Shown: positions 49,513 to 57,729 of the stretch, one piece after another
Position numbering within the stretch: the stretch's first letter is position 1
Layout: every line of letters starts with the position of its first letter
Assembly: GCA_002305795.1 (NCBI GenBank)
Contig: DBRF01000018.1
Location: 9,769 to 73,768, forward strand
Direction: 5' to 3'
Length of the DNA: 64,000 nucleotides
Source: Ruminococcaceae bacterium UBA1375
GTDB taxonomy: Bacteria > Bacillota > Clostridia > Oscillospirales > Ruminococcaceae
Translations under genes and position numbers: made by a program
The notes under the pieces: model-generated
Databases searched by the model: none
Told to the model about the DNA's origin: nothing
Seen by the model: only the letters and a program-made list of their open reading frames with translations

Positions 49513-52500
49513 GTCCTTTCCGGATAAGACCAAAATCGAATTCGGCAAAGGACTGACTGCTGTGGTGGGCCCCAACGGAAGCGGAAAATCCAATCTTTCC
49601 GACGCCATGCGCTGGGTTATGGGGGAACAGTCCACCAAGACCCTGCGGGGCAGCAAAATGGAGGATGTGATCTTTACCGGCACCCAGCAGCGCAAGAGCC
49701 AGGGCTTTGCCCAGGTCAGCCTGACCATCGACAACTCCGACCGCTCCCTGGCGGTGGACAGCGACGAGGTGATCATCACCCGGCGGCTGAACCGCAACGG
49801 GGACAGCGAATATAAAATCAACCATGCTTCGGTGCGCCTAAAGGACATCAACGAGCTTTTGATGGACACCGGCCTGGGCCGGGACGGATACGCCTTGGTG
49901 GGACAGGGCCGCATTGCCGAGATCATCCAGTCCAAAAGCGACCAGCGCCGGGAAATTTTTGAGGAAGCCGCCGGAATTTCCAAATTCCGCTATCGGAAGA
50001 ATGAAGCGGTGCACAAGCTGGAAGCCAGCGAAGAAAACCTGCTGCGATTACAGGATATTCTTTCAGAACTGGAACAGCGGGTGGAACCGTTGAAAAAACA
50101 GAGTGAAAAGGCCAAGGCGTTTCTGCAGCTCAGCCAGGAAAAGCGGCAGCTGGAAGTGGCCCTTTGGAATCTGAGCCTGGATCAGACCTCCCAGAAGCTG
50201 AAAGAGCAGGAGGATAAAATCCTGGCCTGCCAGGTAGAGCACGAGGATTTGCAGCAGAGCAGCCAGGCCCTGGAAGAGAAGATCAACCAGAGCTATGAAG
50301 AGATGCAGCGCTGTCTGTCCCGGGCGGAGGACTGCCGCCAGGAAAAGGAAGAACTGGAACAGCAAAACAGCGCCCTGTTAAGTCAGGAGGCGGTGGGGAA
50401 AAACAACCTGGAACACTTCGACCAGGAAACCGCCCGGTTGTCCCAGCAGCTGGAAGACTTTAAGCGAAACCAGCAGCAGACCGGACGGCTGCTTCAAGAA
50501 CGGCAGAGACAGCGGGAAAGTCTGGAAGCGGCTTTGGAAGAGACCAACGCCAAACTGGAAGCTGCCCGAGGGCAGCTGGCGGAATTGGCCAAACAGGACC
50601 AAGGGGCCGACCAGCAGTCCGCCCAGCTGAGTAAGCGGATCAATGAACTGCTGCTGCTGGAAAATGAGGACAAGCTCACGGTGATCCAGCTTACCGGCCA
50701 GACCGAAGAGGACGCCAACAGCTATCAAAATAACCAGATTATGCTGTCCCAGATGAAGGACAACGCCCAGGGCACCCAGCGGGAGCTGAAGCAGGCCCAA
50801 GAATTGGCCCAGCTGCTGACCCAGCGAATGGAGACCCTGGAAAACCAAAAGGCAGGGTACCGCTATAAGCTGGACGGGCGGCAGAAAAAGCTGGAACAGG
50901 AACAGGCTCAGGCAGAAGAATTATTGCGGCAGGCAGGACAGCTGCGGCAGAAGGCCAAGCTGCTTCGGGATCTGGAAGACAATTTGGAAGGCTTTGCCTA
51001 TTCGGTGAAAGCGGTGATGAAGCAGTCCAAAAACGGAAGGCTGGAAGGAATTCACGGCACGGTGGCACGGCTGCTTGAAGTGCCGGAGGAGTACGCTCTG
51101 GCCATTGAAACCGCGTTGGGCGGCAGTATGCAGCACATTGTGGTGGAAAACGAAAACGCCGCCAAAAGCGCCATTCGGTTTTTGAAACAGCAAAACGCCG
51201 GCCGGGCAACCTTTCTGCCCCTGACTTCGGTGAAGGGCCGGGAGCTCACCGGCTATGACCTGACGGAGCAGGAAGGGTATGTGGATCTGGCCAGCCATCT
51301 GGTGAAGGCGGATCCCCGGTATCAGGGGATTGTGGATTCCCTGCTGGGCCGGATCGTGGTGGCGGAGGATCTGGACTGCGCCGCCGCCATGGGCAGGCAG
51401 TTTGGTTACCGCTTTAAAATCGTCACCCTGGACGGCCAGGTAGTCAACGCCGGGGGTTCCTTCTCCGGCGGCAGCAAAAGCCGCAGTGCAGGGCTGCTTT
51501 CCCGTGCCGGGGAAATCACCCAGCTGCAGCAGCAGGCCGAAGCCCTCACCCAGCGTTCCCAGCAGCAGAGCCAGGACACCAAAAAGCTGGAACAGGAGGT
51601 CAACACCCTCAAGGCCCAGCTGGGCGCCTTGGAAAGCGAGCAAATCACCGTGAAGGAAGACCGGATTCGCTGCGAAGGGGAACAAAAACGGCTGGAAGCC
51701 CTGGAAGCGGAGTATTCCCGCCGGGTGCAGGAGATGGAGCAGGAGCTGGAAGGCTTTTTGCAGCGGCTCCAAGAGAAAAATCAAAAAATTGCCAATCTGC
51801 GCCGCCGGCAGGGGGAGACTCAGCGGGAGCTGGAACAAGCCCAGCAAACCCTTCAGTCCCTGCGGGGGCAGGGGGATTTGCTCCGCAAGCAGCGGGAAGA
51901 GGTCAACGCCTCCATCCAGCAGCTTCAGCTCAGCCAGCTGGCCCAGCAGAAGGACGTGGACTCCCTCTTAGAGACCATGGAACAGCTGATGGGGCAGAGT
52001 CGGGAGTCGGAGCAGCTCCAGCAGCAGCTGGCCCGGCAGATTCAGCAGCTTGGGCAGCAGCGCACCCAGCAGCAGCAGCAAATCCAGCAATGTGCCAAGC
52101 AGCGGGAAACCAACCGCCTGACCCAGCAGAAGTTGGAGGAACAGGTGCAGCGGATTTTGCAGCAGCGCACCCAGCTGGAACAGGCCGCCACCGGACTGCG
52201 GGAGGAAGAAAAGCAGTACAGCCGCCGTCGGGAAGAGGTGAGCCGCCGTCTGGCCCAGCTAGAGGAGCGCCGGGACACCTTGCAAAAGGAATACGACGAA
52301 GTGATCCGCAAGCTCTGGGAAGAGTATGAGCTGACCCGTTCCCAGGCCCGCCAGGAAGCACAGCAGCCGGATGACCCTGCCAAAGCCAAAACACGGCTGG
52401 CGGCGGTGAAGGGGGAAATCCGCAGCCTGGGCAGCGTCAATCTCTCCGCCATTGAGGAATATGAGGAAGTCAGCCAGCGGTACGAATTTATGTCCCGGCA

Positions 52501-53047
52501 GCTGGCGGATGTGGAACAGTCCCGGAAGGAACTGGAGGATTTAATCAAGCAGCTCACCCGGAAGATGGAGGAGCTGTTTGCCCAGAGCTTTGAAGAGATC
52601 AACCAAAACTTCCAGAAGATTTTTGTGGACCTGTTCGGCGGGGGGCATGGAGAACTGAAGCTCACCGATCCGGAAGACCTGCTGGGCAGCGGCATTGAAA
52701 TCATTGTTCAGCCACCCGGCAAGGTGATTCGCCACCTCTCCGCCCTCTCCGGCGGGGAACAGAGCTTTGTGGCCATCGCCATTTACTTTGCCATTTTGAA
52801 GGTGCGGCCCGCTCCCTTCTGTATTTTGGACGAAATCGAAGCGGCACTGGACGACGTAAATGTTGCTCGGTACGCAGAGTACCTCCGGCTCATGAGCGAC
52901 AAGACTCAGTTCATCGCCATCACCCACCGCCGGGGCACCATGGAAGAGGCTGACGTGCTTTACGGTGTCACCATGCAGGAAAAGGGTGTGTCCAAATTGT
53001 TGAAATTGGATGTGTCCGAAGTGGCGGGGCAAAGCCAAACCGCATAA
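49478..53047 (+). CDS. smc: Chromosome segregation protein SMC
   Basis: 1189 residues, full length. It is the condensin ATPase that organises and separates chromosomes. Walker A GPNGSGKS is at residues 31-38, the hinge at about 505-680, and the signature LSGGEQSFVAIAIYFAIL and Walker B FCILDEIEAALDD near the end. Both coiled-coil arms are unusually glutamine-rich, for example QQQLARQIQQLGQQRTQQQQ in the second arm. The start is TTG at 49478 with AAGGAGG upstream, 35 bp inside the previous gene. scpA and scpB are not in the window; ftsY follows. Confidence 0.97.
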   Translation: MLLKSLELQGFKSFPDKTKIEFGKGLTAVVGPNGSGKSNLSDAMRWVMGEQSTKTLRGSKMEDVIFTGTQQRKSQGFAQVSLTIDNSDRSLAVDSDEVIITRRLNRNGDSEYKINHASVRLKDINELLMDTGLGRDGYALVGQGRIAEIIQSKSDQRREIFEEAAGISKFRYRKNEAVHKLEASEENLLRLQDILSELEQRVEPLKKQSEKAKAFLQLSQEKRQLEVALWNLSLDQTSQKLKEQEDKILACQVEHEDLQQSSQALEEKINQSYEEMQRCLSRAEDCRQEKEELEQQNSALLSQEAVGKNNLEHFDQETARLSQQLEDFKRNQQQTGRLLQERQRQRESLEAALEETNAKLEAARGQLAELAKQDQGADQQSAQLSKRINELLLLENEDKLTVIQLTGQTEEDANSYQNNQIMLSQMKDNAQGTQRELKQAQELAQLLTQRMETLENQKAGYRYKLDGRQKKLEQEQAQAEELLRQAGQLRQKAKLLRDLEDNLEGFAYSVKAVMKQSKNGRLEGIHGTVARLLEVPEEYALAIETALGGSMQHIVVENENAAKSAIRFLKQQNAGRATFLPLTSVKGRELTGYDLTEQEGYVDLASHLVKADPRYQGIVDSLLGRIVVAEDLDCAAAMGRQFGYRFKIVTLDGQVVNAGGSFSGGSKSRSAGLLSRAGEITQLQQQAEALTQRSQQQSQDTKKLEQEVNTLKAQLGALESEQITVKEDRIRCEGEQKRLEALEAEYSRRVQEMEQELEGFLQRLQEKNQKIANLRRRQGETQRELEQAQQTLQSLRGQGDLLRKQREEVNASIQQLQLSQLAQQKDVDSLLETMEQLMGQSRESEQLQQQLARQIQQLGQQRTQQQQQIQQCAKQRETNRLTQQKLEEQVQRILQQRTQLEQAATGLREEEKQYSRRREEVSRRLAQLEERRDTLQKEYDEVIRKLWEEYELTRSQARQEAQQPDDPAKAKTRLAAVKGEIRSLGSVNLSAIEEYEEVSQRYEFMSRQLADVEQSRKELEDLIKQLTRKMEELFAQSFEEINQNFQKIFVDLFGGGHGELKLTDPEDLLGSGIEIIVQPPGKVIRHLSALSGGEQSFVAIAIYFAILKVRPAPFCILDEIEAALDDVNVARYAEYLRLMSDKTQFIAITHRRGTMEEADVLYGVTMQEKGVSKLLKLDVSEVAGQSQTA

Positions 53048-53103
53048 CAAACTGTATTACATTTCGTTGATATTACGAATCGGATTCAGAAAGGAACCGA
53101 AGG

Positions 53104-54021
53104 ATGGGTATTTTTCAAAAAATCAAGTCGGGATTGCAAAAAACCCGGCAATCCATTGTAGGCGGGGTCAGCCAGGTGTTCCGCTCCTTCCAGAACATTG
53201 ACGAGGAGCTGTACGAAGAGCTGGAAGAAACCCTGATTATGGCGGACATCGGCGCCGTCACTTCAGAGCGGATTGTGGAAGCCCTGCGGCAGAAGGTGAA
53301 GGAGGAAAAGTGTAAAGACCCAAGCCTTCTCACCGGGATGCTCAAGGAGATCATCGCTGGGATGCTGCAAGGGGACAGCCAGCTGCACCTGCCCCAAAAA
53401 CCGGCCATGATTCTGGTCATCGGGGTCAACGGGGTGGGCAAAACCACCACCATCGGCAAGCTGGCCTATCAGCTGAAGGAGCAGGGCAACCGGGTGCTTT
53501 TGGGGGCCGCCGACACCTTCCGGGCCGCCGCCATCGACCAGCTCCAAATCTGGGCGGACCGGGCCGGGGTGGAGCTGATCAAACATAAGGAAGGGGCGGA
53601 CCCCGCCGCTGTGGTGTTCGACACCATCTCCGCCGCCAAAGCCCGGAAGGCGGACGTGATGATCTGCGACACCGCCGGACGTCTCCACAACAAAAAGAAC
53701 CTGATGGATGAGCTGAGCAAGATCAATCGGGTGATTGACCGGGAATTGCCGGACACCTCCAAGGAGGTACTGCTGGTGCTGGACGCCACCACCGGCCAAA
53801 ATGCGGTGAACCAGGCCAGGGAGTTTATGCAGGCCGCCGGAATTACCGGCATTGTCCTCACCAAGCTGGACGGCACCGCCCGGGGCGGCATTATCATCGC
53901 CATCAAGGAAGAGCTGGGCCTGCCGGTGAAGTATATTGGCGTCGGGGAACAGATCGACGATCTCCAGCCCTTTGACCCCCAGCAGTTTGTGGACGCTTTG
54001 TTTACCGAGGAAACCACCTGA
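53104..54021 (+). CDS. ftsY: Signal recognition particle receptor FtsY
   Basis: 305 residues, the short form without the acidic A domain of E. coli. The GTPase has the P-loop GVNGVGKT at residues 107-114, the DTFRAAAIDQL box, DTAGRLHNKKNLMDEL and TKLDGTARGG. It docks ribosome-SRP complexes at the membrane; the basic N-terminal helix (MGIFQKIKSGLQKTRQ) probably binds lipid. smc-ftsY adjacency is usual in Firmicutes. Confidence 0.97.
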   Translation: MGIFQKIKSGLQKTRQSIVGGVSQVFRSFQNIDEELYEELEETLIMADIGAVTSERIVEALRQKVKEEKCKDPSLLTGMLKEIIAGMLQGDSQLHLPQKPAMILVIGVNGVGKTTTIGKLAYQLKEQGNRVLLGAADTFRAAAIDQLQIWADRAGVELIKHKEGADPAAVVFDTISAAKARKADVMICDTAGRLHNKKNLMDELSKINRVIDRELPDTSKEVLLVLDATTGQNAVNQAREFMQAAGITGIVLTKLDGTARGGIIIAIKEELGLPVKYIGVGEQIDDLQPFDPQQFVDALFTEETT

Positions 54022-54038
54022 GACAAGGAGTGTCACCC

Positions 54039-54644
54039 ATGGAATTTGTGATTGCCACACAAAATAAAGGAAAATTGGCGGAGATGCGCCGGATTTTGGA
54101 GCCCCTGGGGCATACTGTAATCAGTGCCAAGGAGGCGGGCTTTACACAGGACGTGGCGGAAACCGGAACCACCTTTGCCGAAAATGCGGCGCTGAAAGCT
54201 ACGGCAGTAGCCCAGGCGGTGGGAAAACCGGTGATTGCCGACGATTCCGGCCTGATGGTGGACGCTTTGGACGGCGTACCGGGGGTGTACTCTGCCCGGT
54301 ATGCTGGGGAAGGAGCCACCGACCGGCAGCGCTGGGAAAAGCTGCTCAGGGAATTGGAGGGTGTACCCAAAGAAAAGCGCACCGCCAAATTCTGCTGCGC
54401 CATTGTGCTGGTGCTGCCGGGACAGGAGCCGGTGACCTTTTACGGGGAATGTCCCGGCTATATCGGCCCCGCTCCTCTGGGAGAGGACGGCTTCGGGTAT
54501 GACCCGGTGTTTTATCTCAACCAAACCACCAGCTTTGCCACCCTGTCCGGGGCGGAAAAGGACAAAATCAGCCACCGGGGCAAGGCCATGGCCCGGTTGG
54601 AACAATATTTGAAAGAACTTGCCAAAAACGGAACCCAATTGTAA
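54039..54644 (+). CDS. rdgB: XTP/dITP diphosphatase, RdgB/HAM1 family
   Basis: 201 residues. It hydrolyses noncanonical purine NTPs such as dITP and XTP. The opening MEFVIATQNKGKLAEMRRIL, ETGTTFAENAALKA, ADDSGLMVDALDGVPGVYSARYAG and GEDGFGYDPVFY are the family's substrate and metal sites. ATG 54039 follows AAGGAG by 8 nt; a GTG three codons upstream is less likely. It is 14 bp before yhbY. Confidence 0.96.
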   Translation: MEFVIATQNKGKLAEMRRILEPLGHTVISAKEAGFTQDVAETGTTFAENAALKATAVAQAVGKPVIADDSGLMVDALDGVPGVYSARYAGEGATDRQRWEKLLRELEGVPKEKRTAKFCCAIVLVLPGQEPVTFYGECPGYIGPAPLGEDGFGYDPVFYLNQTTSFATLSGAEKDKISHRGKAMARLEQYLKELAKNGTQL

Positions 54645-54658
54645 TCCGGGAGGAAAAG

Positions 54659-54952
54659 ATGGAACTGACCAGTAAACAGCGGGCGTTTCTGCGAAGCGCC
54701 TCCAATCAGATGGAAACTATTTTGCAGATCGGCAAAAGCGGCGTCACCGATACAGTGGTAGTGCAGGTGAAGGACGCCTTAAAAGCCAGGGAACTGATTA
54801 AAATCCGAGTGCTGGAAACCTGCCCCTTCACTCCCAAAGAAGCGGCTCAGGCACTGGCGGAAGCCACCGGGGCCAGCGTGGTGTCGGTGCTGGGCAGCCG
54901 GGCGGTGCTGTTTCTGCGCAATCCCCAGAACATCCAGTACGATTTGCCATGA
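54659..54952 (+). CDS. yhbY: CRM-domain RNA-binding protein YhbY
   Basis: 97 residues forming one CRM domain (LTSKQRAFLRSASNQMETIL, QIGKSGVTDTVV with the GxxG-like loop, LRNPQ at the end). YhbY binds pre-50S ribosomes. It begins 15 bp after rdgB and overlaps nadD by 4 bp (ATGA). The yhbY-nadD-yqeK-LCP-rsfS order agrees with Firmicutes. Confidence 0.93.
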   Translation: MELTSKQRAFLRSASNQMETILQIGKSGVTDTVVVQVKDALKARELIKIRVLETCPFTPKEAAQALAEATGASVVSVLGSRAVLFLRNPQNIQYDLP

Positions 54953-55566
54953 GCATTGCCATGTACGGGGGCAGCTTTGACCCCATCCACAACGGACACA
55001 TCGCTCTTTGCCGGGCGGCGTTGGAAGAAAGCCGGGCGGATCGGCTGCTGCTGGTTCCCACCGGGGAGTCCCCCCACCGGGACAACACCGGGAAAACCCC
55101 TTTCGTCCACCGTCTTGCCCTCTGTCAAATTGCCGCCCGGGAAATTTCGGGGGTGGAGGCCAGCGATCTGGAGCAGCGGCTGGGCGGGGTGAACTACACC
55201 ATCCGCACCGTGCTGGCCTTAAAGGAGCAGTACCCGGACCAGCCCCTGTTTTTGATTGTGGGCGGGGATATGCTGCTCTGCTTCCATCGCTGGAAGGACT
55301 ACCGGGCCATTTTGGAAAACGTCACCCTCCTGGCAGGAGCCAGAACGGGGGATCAGCGCCGGGAGCTGGAGGAATACTGCCGAAGGGTGCTGCCGGACTA
55401 TCCCCAGGTCCGCTTGGTGGATTTTTCCCCCATTGAAATCAGCTCTACCCGGCTGCGGGAAATGGCGGCCGATGGGGAGGACCTTTCCCCTTGGGTGCCT
55501 GCCGGTGTGGCGGAGTATATTCACAATCACGGACTGTATCAAACCAAGGAGGCAGTGGAACAATGA
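54949..55566 (+). CDS. nadD: Nicotinate-nucleotide adenylyltransferase
   Basis: 205 residues. It adenylates nicotinate mononucleotide in NAD synthesis. GGSFDPIHNGHIALCRAALE is the nucleotidyltransferase motif, VPTGESPHRD the NaMN-binding loop and SSTRLREMAADGEDLSPWVP the ISSTxxR motif. ATGA overlaps at both ends, with yhbY and yqeK, point to one operon. Confidence 0.97.
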   Translation: MSIAMYGGSFDPIHNGHIALCRAALEESRADRLLLVPTGESPHRDNTGKTPFVHRLALCQIAAREISGVEASDLEQRLGGVNYTIRTVLALKEQYPDQPLFLIVGGDMLLCFHRWKDYRAILENVTLLAGARTGDQRRELEEYCRRVLPDYPQVRLVDFSPIEISSTRLREMAADGEDLSPWVPAGVAEYIHNHGLYQTKEAVEQ

Positions 55567-56138
55567 AGATGGAAGAGGTATCCATTTCGGAATTGGAAGC
55601 GCTGGTGCAAACCACCCTTTCCAACAAGCGGTGTCGCCATGTGCTGAATGTGCGGGATGCGGCGGTGAAGATGGCCAAACAGTACGATGCCGATGTGCGG
55701 CGGTGTGAAATTGCCGCTCTGCTCCATGACATCACCAAGGAAATGGAGACAGGAAAACAGTTGCAAATGCTCGAAGCATCTGGTATAATGTCTGATATGG
55801 TTGTGCTGAAAAGCCCGCCGCTGTACCACGCCTATACCGGCGCCATCTATGCCCAGAGCACTTTGGGGATTACCGACGAAACGGTGCTCAATGCCATCCG
55901 CTACCACACCGTGGCCAGAGCCGGCATGAGCAAGGAAGAAAAGATTGTCTACCTGGCTGATGCCATCTCCAAAGACCGGAGCTATTCCGGGGTGGAAGAA
56001 CTGCGCAAACTGGCATTTCAGGATCTGGATGGATGTATGAAGGCGATGCTCAAGCACACCATTACTTACTTAGTCAAAGACGAATGTCTGCTTCCCGACA
56101 CTACTATTCAGGCCTACAACCAATACTGCGGCTTGTAA
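55563..56138 (+). CDS. yqeK: HD-domain hydrolase YqeK (Ap4A hydrolase)
   Basis: 191 residues. The HD metal site is seen as H in RCRHVLNVRDAA, HD in ALLHDITKEM, H in YHAYTGA and D in YLADAISKDR. YqeK splits Ap4A symmetrically into two ADP in Firmicutes. Start by ATGA overlap with nadD. Confidence 0.92.
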   Translation: MKMEEVSISELEALVQTTLSNKRCRHVLNVRDAAVKMAKQYDADVRRCEIAALLHDITKEMETGKQLQMLEASGIMSDMVVLKSPPLYHAYTGAIYAQSTLGITDETVLNAIRYHTVARAGMSKEEKIVYLADAISKDRSYSGVEELRKLAFQDLDGCMKAMLKHTITYLVKDECLLPDTTIQAYNQYCGL

Positions 56139-56187
56139 CCGGGAAATGGACGAAAGTTCACGTTGTGGTGTTCAAGGAGGATCACTC

Positions 56188-57267
56188 ATGGGTAGAAAGC
56201 AGATCAAAAAGACAGGCTCTGCTGCAAAAAAGCATTGGAAGGTCTCGGAAAAGGTCATTTTAATTGTAGCAATCCTGCTTTTGCTGTTGGGCGGTATTGC
56301 CATTGCCGGAAGGGTGATGGTGAGTACGCGCTTTTTGGGAGATTCCACCCTGCAGGACGGCCAGCTCAGCGCAGATATCCAGACTCCTTCGGAGCTTCAG
56401 GGCCGGCTGCTGAATCTACTGGTGGTGGGCGTGTCTGATGACCCGGAAGAACGGGAATCCACCAAGCTCACCGACACCATCATGGTGGTCAGTGTGAACA
56501 TTGAAGACCAGAAGGTGAATATTCTCCAGATTCCCCGGGATACCTATGTGGGGGATGAAACGGCCAACCATAAGATCAATGCGATTTACGGCCAAAATCC
56601 CGATAATTGGGACTATGCCGGCTTGGACGGACTGAGTCAGATGATTTACGATCAGTTCCAGGTGACCATTGACCACTACGTCACCATCCAGATGGACGGC
56701 TTCCGGGATATGATCGACGCCATCGGCGGGGTCACCATGGATGTACCGGTAGATATGGAGCTCAACGGCACCTATGTGGAAGCCGGCACTCAAACTTTGA
56801 ACGGCGACCAGGCCATTGCTGTGGTGCGGACCCGGAACGTCTACGCCAATGCGGATATCGGCCGGCTGCAAACCCAAAAAATCTTTATGTCCGCCCTGTT
56901 GGAAAAGGTGATGAGCCTTTCGGTAGACCAGATGGCGAGTCTGGTGCCTACTTTGCTGGGGTATATGACCACCGATTTGACAGTGGAGGACTGCCTGGGC
57001 TTATATTATCTGGTGCGGGGGATGACCAGTGACGATATCACCGCCGTCACCTGCCCCGGCGAAGGGGTCACCGTCAGCGGCCAGTCCTGTTGGGGGTTGT
57101 ACCACGAGCGCACTGCCATTATTCTTAACGAACTGTTCCGTCCTTTTGCAGAAACCCCCGATATCTCTTCCGATGATTTGGGCATCTACGATGTGGTGGC
57201 GGAACCCTATATCAGTGAAGACGAAGATTTCGGCTTGGGGACCATGACCGATTACGCTTCGGAGTGA
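56188..57267 (+). CDS. LytR-CpsA-Psr family cell-wall glycopolymer ligase
   Basis: 359 residues. A basic cytoplasmic tail, one membrane span (about 24-45) and an extracellular LCP domain with NLLVVGVSDDPEERES, DTIMVVSVNIEDQKVNILQIPRDTYV and RTRNVYANADIGRLQTQKIF, where the conserved arginines bind pyrophosphate. LCP enzymes attach teichoic acids or capsule to peptidoglycan. AAGGAGG lies ahead of ATG 56188. The end is acidic. LCP genes commonly lie between yqeK and rsfS in Firmicutes. Confidence 0.94.
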   Translation: MGRKQIKKTGSAAKKHWKVSEKVILIVAILLLLLGGIAIAGRVMVSTRFLGDSTLQDGQLSADIQTPSELQGRLLNLLVVGVSDDPEERESTKLTDTIMVVSVNIEDQKVNILQIPRDTYVGDETANHKINAIYGQNPDNWDYAGLDGLSQMIYDQFQVTIDHYVTIQMDGFRDMIDAIGGVTMDVPVDMELNGTYVEAGTQTLNGDQAIAVVRTRNVYANADIGRLQTQKIFMSALLEKVMSLSVDQMASLVPTLLGYMTTDLTVEDCLGLYYLVRGMTSDDITAVTCPGEGVTVSGQSCWGLYHERTAIILNELFRPFAETPDISSDDLGIYDVVAEPYISEDEDFGLGTMTDYASE

Positions 57268-57290
57268 CACCGGGAGGTGCAAGGAAACCT

Positions 57291-57653
57291 GTGACTTATC
57301 AAGAAAAAGCAGCTGAAATCGTCCGCGTACTGGACAACAAAAAAGCATTGAACATCCAGGCCATTCGGGTAGGAGAAGTTACGGTATTGGCGGACTGCTT
57401 TATCATTGCCTCTACCACCAACCCCACCCATGTGAAGGCGTTGGCCGATGAGGTGGAATTTCAGCTGAAAGAGAGATTCAATGTGGTTCCGGACCACATG
57501 GAAGGATACCAAGCGGCGGACTGGATTGTGATGGATTACGGCGACGTGGTAGTCCACATTTTCCATGAGAAAGCCAGGGAATACTATTCTCTGGAAAAAC
57601 TGTGGAGCGACGGCACTCCTATGGAAGTGGCTTCGCTTCTGGAACAATCATAA
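57291..57653 (+). CDS. rsfS: Ribosomal silencing factor RsfS
   Basis: 120 residues. It binds L14 on the 50S subunit and blocks subunit joining in starvation. KALNIQAIRVGEVTVLADCFIIAS, HMEGYQAADWIVMDYGDVVVHIF and REYYSLEKLW are the signature stretches. GTG at 57291 with AAGGA upstream is the probable start. It follows the LCP gene by 23 bp. Confidence 0.95.
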   Translation: MTYQEKAAEIVRVLDNKKALNIQAIRVGEVTVLADCFIIASTTNPTHVKALADEVEFQLKERFNVVPDHMEGYQAADWIVMDYGDVVVHIFHEKAREYYSLEKLWSDGTPMEVASLLEQS

Positions 57654-57729
57654 CCGGCTTTTCAAGGACGCGGCACTGCTGCGGCCTTGACTTGCGTTAC
57701 ACCAGTTTTCGACAAAGGGGAGAAAAGCA

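Noticed and set aside
57654..57729. Possible T-box leader of leuS
   Set aside because: Only 76 bp, with no terminator, specifier hairpin or T-box sequence.
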